Shown: piece by piece, positions 61,010 through 64,000 of the stretch
Position numbering within the stretch: position 1 is the first letter of the stretch
Layout: every line of letters starts with the position of its first letter
Origin: Nostoc sp. NMS9
GTDB lineage: Bacteria; Cyanobacteriota; Cyanobacteriia; Cyanobacteriales; Nostocaceae
Assembly: GCF_017114995.1 (NCBI RefSeq)
Contig: NZ_JABXKL010000092.1
Location: 119,979-183,978 of the forward strand
Direction of reading: 5' to 3'
Length of the DNA: 64,000 nt
Made by a program: the position numbers and the translations under genes
Notes under the pieces: generated by a model
What the model was told of the DNA's origin: nothing
The model's database searches: none
What the model saw: only the letters and a program-made list of their open reading frames with translations

Positions 61010-64000
61010 TTAGTTAACGAGCTTCTCTCCTTTGAGCATCCGCGCTGCGGCTTCAAGTAGAGCTTCTTCGAGATAGGGCTTAGTAAAGTAGCCACTAGCA
61101 CCGAGTTGAGCAGCGATTTGTCTGTGCTTGTCTGCACCCCGCGAGGTGAGCATAGCGATCGGTAAGTGGTTAAGGTTAGAGTCTTTCTGGATGCGAGAGA
61201 GTAATTCCAGTCCATCGCAACGGGGCATTTCAATATCGCAAAATACGATATCGCAAGGCAAACCAGAGCGGAGTTTATCCCAAGCTTCCTGACCGTCACG
61301 TGCCTGTTCTACGCGATAACCTGCTTTGTTAAATGTCAGGGATAGTAATTCTCGGACTGTGATTGAGTCATCGACAATCAGCACTGTCGGGTCAATCTTC
61401 GCGGGAGAGGTATCTGGAGGAGTGAGTTTTTGTTGCCAAGAATTGCCACCAGTTTGTGTAGAAATCCGTCCTTGGAAGATGTCAATTATTTCCAGTACGT
61501 CAGCAATGGGCATAATCCGACCATCACCCAAAACTGTAGCACCAGCTACACCAATGGGTTTAGGTGCTGGTCCTTCAAATTGCTTAATTACAATTTCTTG
61601 TTCGCTTAACACCAAGTCAATCTGTAGAGCAATCAGGGTATTTGCCGATCGCACCACAACCACAGAAACCATATCATCATCTCTAGTACCGCCATAGACA
61701 TTACCACGACTGATTTGGCGATTGAAGGTTAAAAGTTCCTTCAGAGGTCGGAATGGTAGCACCGTATCGCGCCAGGAAATAAATGATTGCCCATTGGCAT
61801 CATGCTGAATATTTTTGACTGGAATATCTAGCGTATCTTCTACACCGTCCATTGGGAAGGCGATCCTAGCGCGATCTGAGACGCAGCAGAGAGCTTTACA
61901 AATACTTAGAGTCAGTGGTAAACGAATGGTGAAGGTGGTTCCCTTGCCGATCGCAGAATCGGTGTTGACTGTTCCCCGAATTTCGCTAATTTCGGAGCGC
62001 ACTACGTCCATACCCACACCACGACCAGAAATTTCATCGGCTTGGTCTTTGATCGTAAAACCAGACTGGAACAGCAGATCGTAGACTTCCAGACGAGACA
62101 TGGCTTTTGCCTGCGCTTCTGTAAGCATACCAATCTTCACCGCCTTAGCCTTAACCCTTGCCGAATCGATGCCTGCGCCATCATCGCCTACGGAAATGAT
62201 CGTTTGGTTGCCTTGGTGGAAGGCACGGATAGTAATAATTCCTACAGGTGGTTTACCAGCAGCTTGTCTCTCTTCTGGCGTTTCAATACCGTGAGCGATC
62301 GCATTATTCAGCATGTGAGTCAGTGGATCGGTAAGATGATCCAAAATCATCTTGTCAATTAAGGTATCGCCACCTTCGATCACCAACTCTACTTGTTTGC
62401 CACACTTAATGGCGTTGTCGCGCACTCCTCGCCGCCAGCGATCAATAGTTTGAGCAAAAGGCACCATTCGCGCTCTCGTTAATCCCTCTTGTAGCTGGGT
62501 GGTTACTTGGCGGAACTGCCTTGCGACTCGTTCGGTTTCTTCGGTAACAAAATCAATGTCACTAGCCGACTCACGCACTCGTACAATGCGCTCAATCATC
62601 TGCTGTGAGAGTGTGTGGAAGGGAGTAAAACGATCCATTTCTAGTTCGCTAAAACCCCGATCGGCATTGGAATCAGGGGCTTGTAAGCCGCCGGGGTCTT
62701 TCTTTTTGCGTCCAGCTAACAGAGACGCTTCCAGTAGCGATCGCTCATACAACTCCTGCATCCTTGCACCTACATCTGAGAGTTGTTGTACCTGAATCAG
62801 CAAGTTATCTAATGACTGTCGCAGTCGTTCATGATCCTGCTCTAAGGTATTGCGGTTTACCACCAACTCCCCAACTAAATTACTCATATCGTCCAGTTGC
62901 TTAACTGGAACCTTCATTGTTTCTTCAAATCTCGCAGCCCGACGAGTAGAGGGGCCAGTAGTTTTGTTGGTGTTCGATTTTACTACACTTGAATGGGATA
63001 TTGTTTGATTCGCTTCTGCCAGCAACTTCTCTAAGTCACCAAATTCGTCTTTTATGGCTGGTGATGGAATAGCATTTTTAGCTAGGACTGGTTGAGTGTT
63101 GAAAGGCTGGCGTTGGCGTAGCTCGTCGTAGACATCGCTATTGTTATCTGTACTTAGCAAGTCTTCCAAGGCAGCAAAATCTACTTCTGGTATCTTCTTA
63201 GCTTTGGGGATGGGTGCTACTTCCTCTCCTAATAATGCTGCCAAGTCTGCAAATTCATCTTCTTGAGCAACTATTTCAGTGGTTTCTATAAACAATAAAT
63301 TATTTTCAATAACTGTATTTTCTCTTACATCAAAGGTAGTTTCTAAATTATTATTTTCCTCAGTCTCTAAAACTTCTGGGCTTGTCTGGACTGAATCTGA
63401 AGTTTCTCCAAAACTGATAGTTTCTAATAGCTCATCCACAGTATTCTCTGTGGTGTCCATCTGAATATAGGTCAATTCATTTGTAGCGACATCTTCAAAC
63501 AGCAGTTGTGGATTTTCATCGAAAGAGCCGAACAAATCACCTGGCTGTGCTTCAGGTGATGCTGAATCTGAACTTTCCCCAAAGCTGACGGTTTCTGATA
63601 GTTCATCCACAGTATTCTCTGTGGTTTCCATCTGAATATAGGTAAAATCATTTGTAGCGATATCTTCAAACAGCAGTTGCGGATTTTCATCGAAAGAGCC
63701 GAACAAATCACCTGGCTGTGCTTCGGGTGATGCTGAATCTGAACTTTCCCTAAAACTGACGGTTTCTGATAGTTCATCCACAGTATTCTCTGTAGTGTCC
63801 ATCTGAATATAGGTCAATTCATTTGTAGCAACATCCTCAGAGTCGAACAAATCACCTGGCTGTGCTTCGGGTGATGCTGAATCTGAATTTTCCTCAAAAC
63901 TGATAGTTTCTGATAGTTCATCCACAGTATTCTCTGTCGTGTCTATCTGAATATAGGTCAATTCATTTGTAGCGACATCTTCAAACAGCAGTTGTGGATT
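61010..64000 (-). CDS. CheA-like hybrid histidine kinase (5' part outside window)
   Basis: The gene runs off the right edge; about 996 codons are visible. From the N-terminal side: acidic repeats (below), a P3-like dimer helix pair (MSNLVGELVVNRNTLEQDHE), the HATPase with LTHMLNNAIAHGIET and GRGVGMDVV, a CheW-like domain, and a C-terminal receiver with the Asp in VFCDIEMPRCDGLELL. This is the CheA/PixL type that controls taxis, pili or hormogonium motility; the Hpt domain must be upstream, outside the window. Confidence 0.92.
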   Translation of the reverse strand, partial: NPQLLFEDVATNELTYIQIDTTENTVDELSETISFEENSDSASPEAQPGDLFDSEDVATNELTYIQMDTTENTVDELSETVSFRESSDSASPEAQPGDLFGSFDENPQLLFEDIATNDFTYIQMETTENTVDELSETVSFGESSDSASPEAQPGDLFGSFDENPQLLFEDVATNELTYIQMDTTENTVDELLETISFGETSDSVQTSPEVLETEENNNLETTFDVRENTVIENNLLFIETTEIVAQEDEFADLAALLGEEVAPIPKAKKIPEVDFAALEDLLSTDNNSDVYDELRQRQPFNTQPVLAKNAIPSPAIKDEFGDLEKLLAEANQTISHSSVVKSNTNKTTGPSTRRAARFEETMKVPVKQLDDMSNLVGELVVNRNTLEQDHERLRQSLDNLLIQVQQLSDVGARMQELYERSLLEASLLAGRKKKDPGGLQAPDSNADRGFSELEMDRFTPFHTLSQQMIERIVRVRESASDIDFVTEETERVARQFRQVTTQLQEGLTRARMVPFAQTIDRWRRGVRDNAIKCGKQVELVIEGGDTLIDKMILDHLTDPLTHMLNNAIAHGIETPEERQAAGKPPVGIITIRAFHQGNQTIISVGDDGAGIDSARVKAKAVKIGMLTEAQAKAMSRLEVYDLLFQSGFTIKDQADEISGRGVGMDVVRSEISEIRGTVNTDSAIGKGTTFTIRLPLTLSICKALCCVSDRARIAFPMDGVEDTLDIPVKNIQHDANGQSFISWRDTVLPFRPLKELLTFNRQISRGNVYGGTRDDDMVSVVVVRSANTLIALQIDLVLSEQEIVIKQFEGPAPKPIGVAGATVLGDGRIMPIADVLEIIDIFQGRISTQTGGNSWQQKLTPPDTSPAKIDPTVLIVDDSITVRELLSLTFNKAGYRVEQARDGQEAWDKLRSGLPCDIVFCDIEMPRCDGLELLSRIQKDSNLNHLPIAMLTSRGADKHRQIAAQLGASGYFTKPYLEEALLEAAARMLKGEKLVN
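63460..64000 (-). repeat. in-frame 57-residue (171-bp) coding repeats
   Basis: Units with TYIQM(D/E)TTENTVDELSET, SFGESSDSASPEAQPGDLFG and SFDENPQLLFED repeat at 171-bp spacing (63460, 63631, 63802); the next unit lacks 27 bp (SFDENPQLL), and another partial unit reaches the window end. High DNA similarity suggests recent expansion. Confidence 0.85.

Overview
The window looks like chromosome of a filamentous cyanobacterium close to Nostoc/Anabaena. The signs are a photosystem I PsaK gene, plant-type [2Fe-2S] ferredoxin, geranylgeranyl reductase ChlP and a cyanobacterial-type biliverdin reductase; many HIP1 octamers (GCGATCGC); heptameric tandem repeats of the STRR type (GGGCATT/CCCCATT, CAAAAGT); and many short dispersed palindromic repeats. 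I see no rRNA, tRNA or CRISPR array.

Positions 1 to about 17,480 are an accessory, mobile-element-like region. From left to right it holds small plasmid/phage-type genes (a SAP-like protein, an AntA-like antirepressor, a broken Bro-N antirepressor, a GG-leader peptide, a truncated Uma2 protein) and two copies of a 57-bp operator-like array. Next comes a nine-gene minus-strand cassette (4263-9824) that includes a LamG fibre-like protein and a Pro-rich 620-aa protein, beside a divergent tyrosine recombinase (10045-10644). After that are an XRE regulator / 332-aa protein / J-domain group, a roughly 400-nt region that folds into many helices (13200-13598), a run of small plus-strand genes, and a 300-bp structured leader followed by a divergent IS110-like DEDD recombinase (16078-17445).

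From 17,519 the content is more chromosome-like: a TMEM175-type channel, MFS transporter, rubredoxin fragment, old yellow enzyme, SDR, efflux adaptor, psaK, LemA with an M48 protease, DUF1350, a REC-SpoIIE phosphatase facing a STAS protein, an HTH/GrpE-like protein, Dps, sulfiredoxin, SpoIID, ferredoxin, bvdR-map, a pentapeptide protein, an FAD oxidase, chlP, yidD, a CysA-type ATPase, an M16 protease, a 1653-aa hybrid kinase, prolyl oligopeptidase and a CheA-like hybrid kinase cut by the window end. These islands are separated by gaps full of MITE-like elements. One inverted-repeat-bounded 1.9-kb element (25776-27680) has split a small gene and carries a kinase-like gene and an epimerase fragment.

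The best candidates for something undescribed are the IS110-like recombinase with its structured leader (possible bridge RNA), the orphan structured RNA at 13.2-13.6 kb, the fibre-like cassette with its integrase, and the inverted-repeat cargo element. All functional statements come from reading motifs and base pairing by eye; no database or folding program was run.
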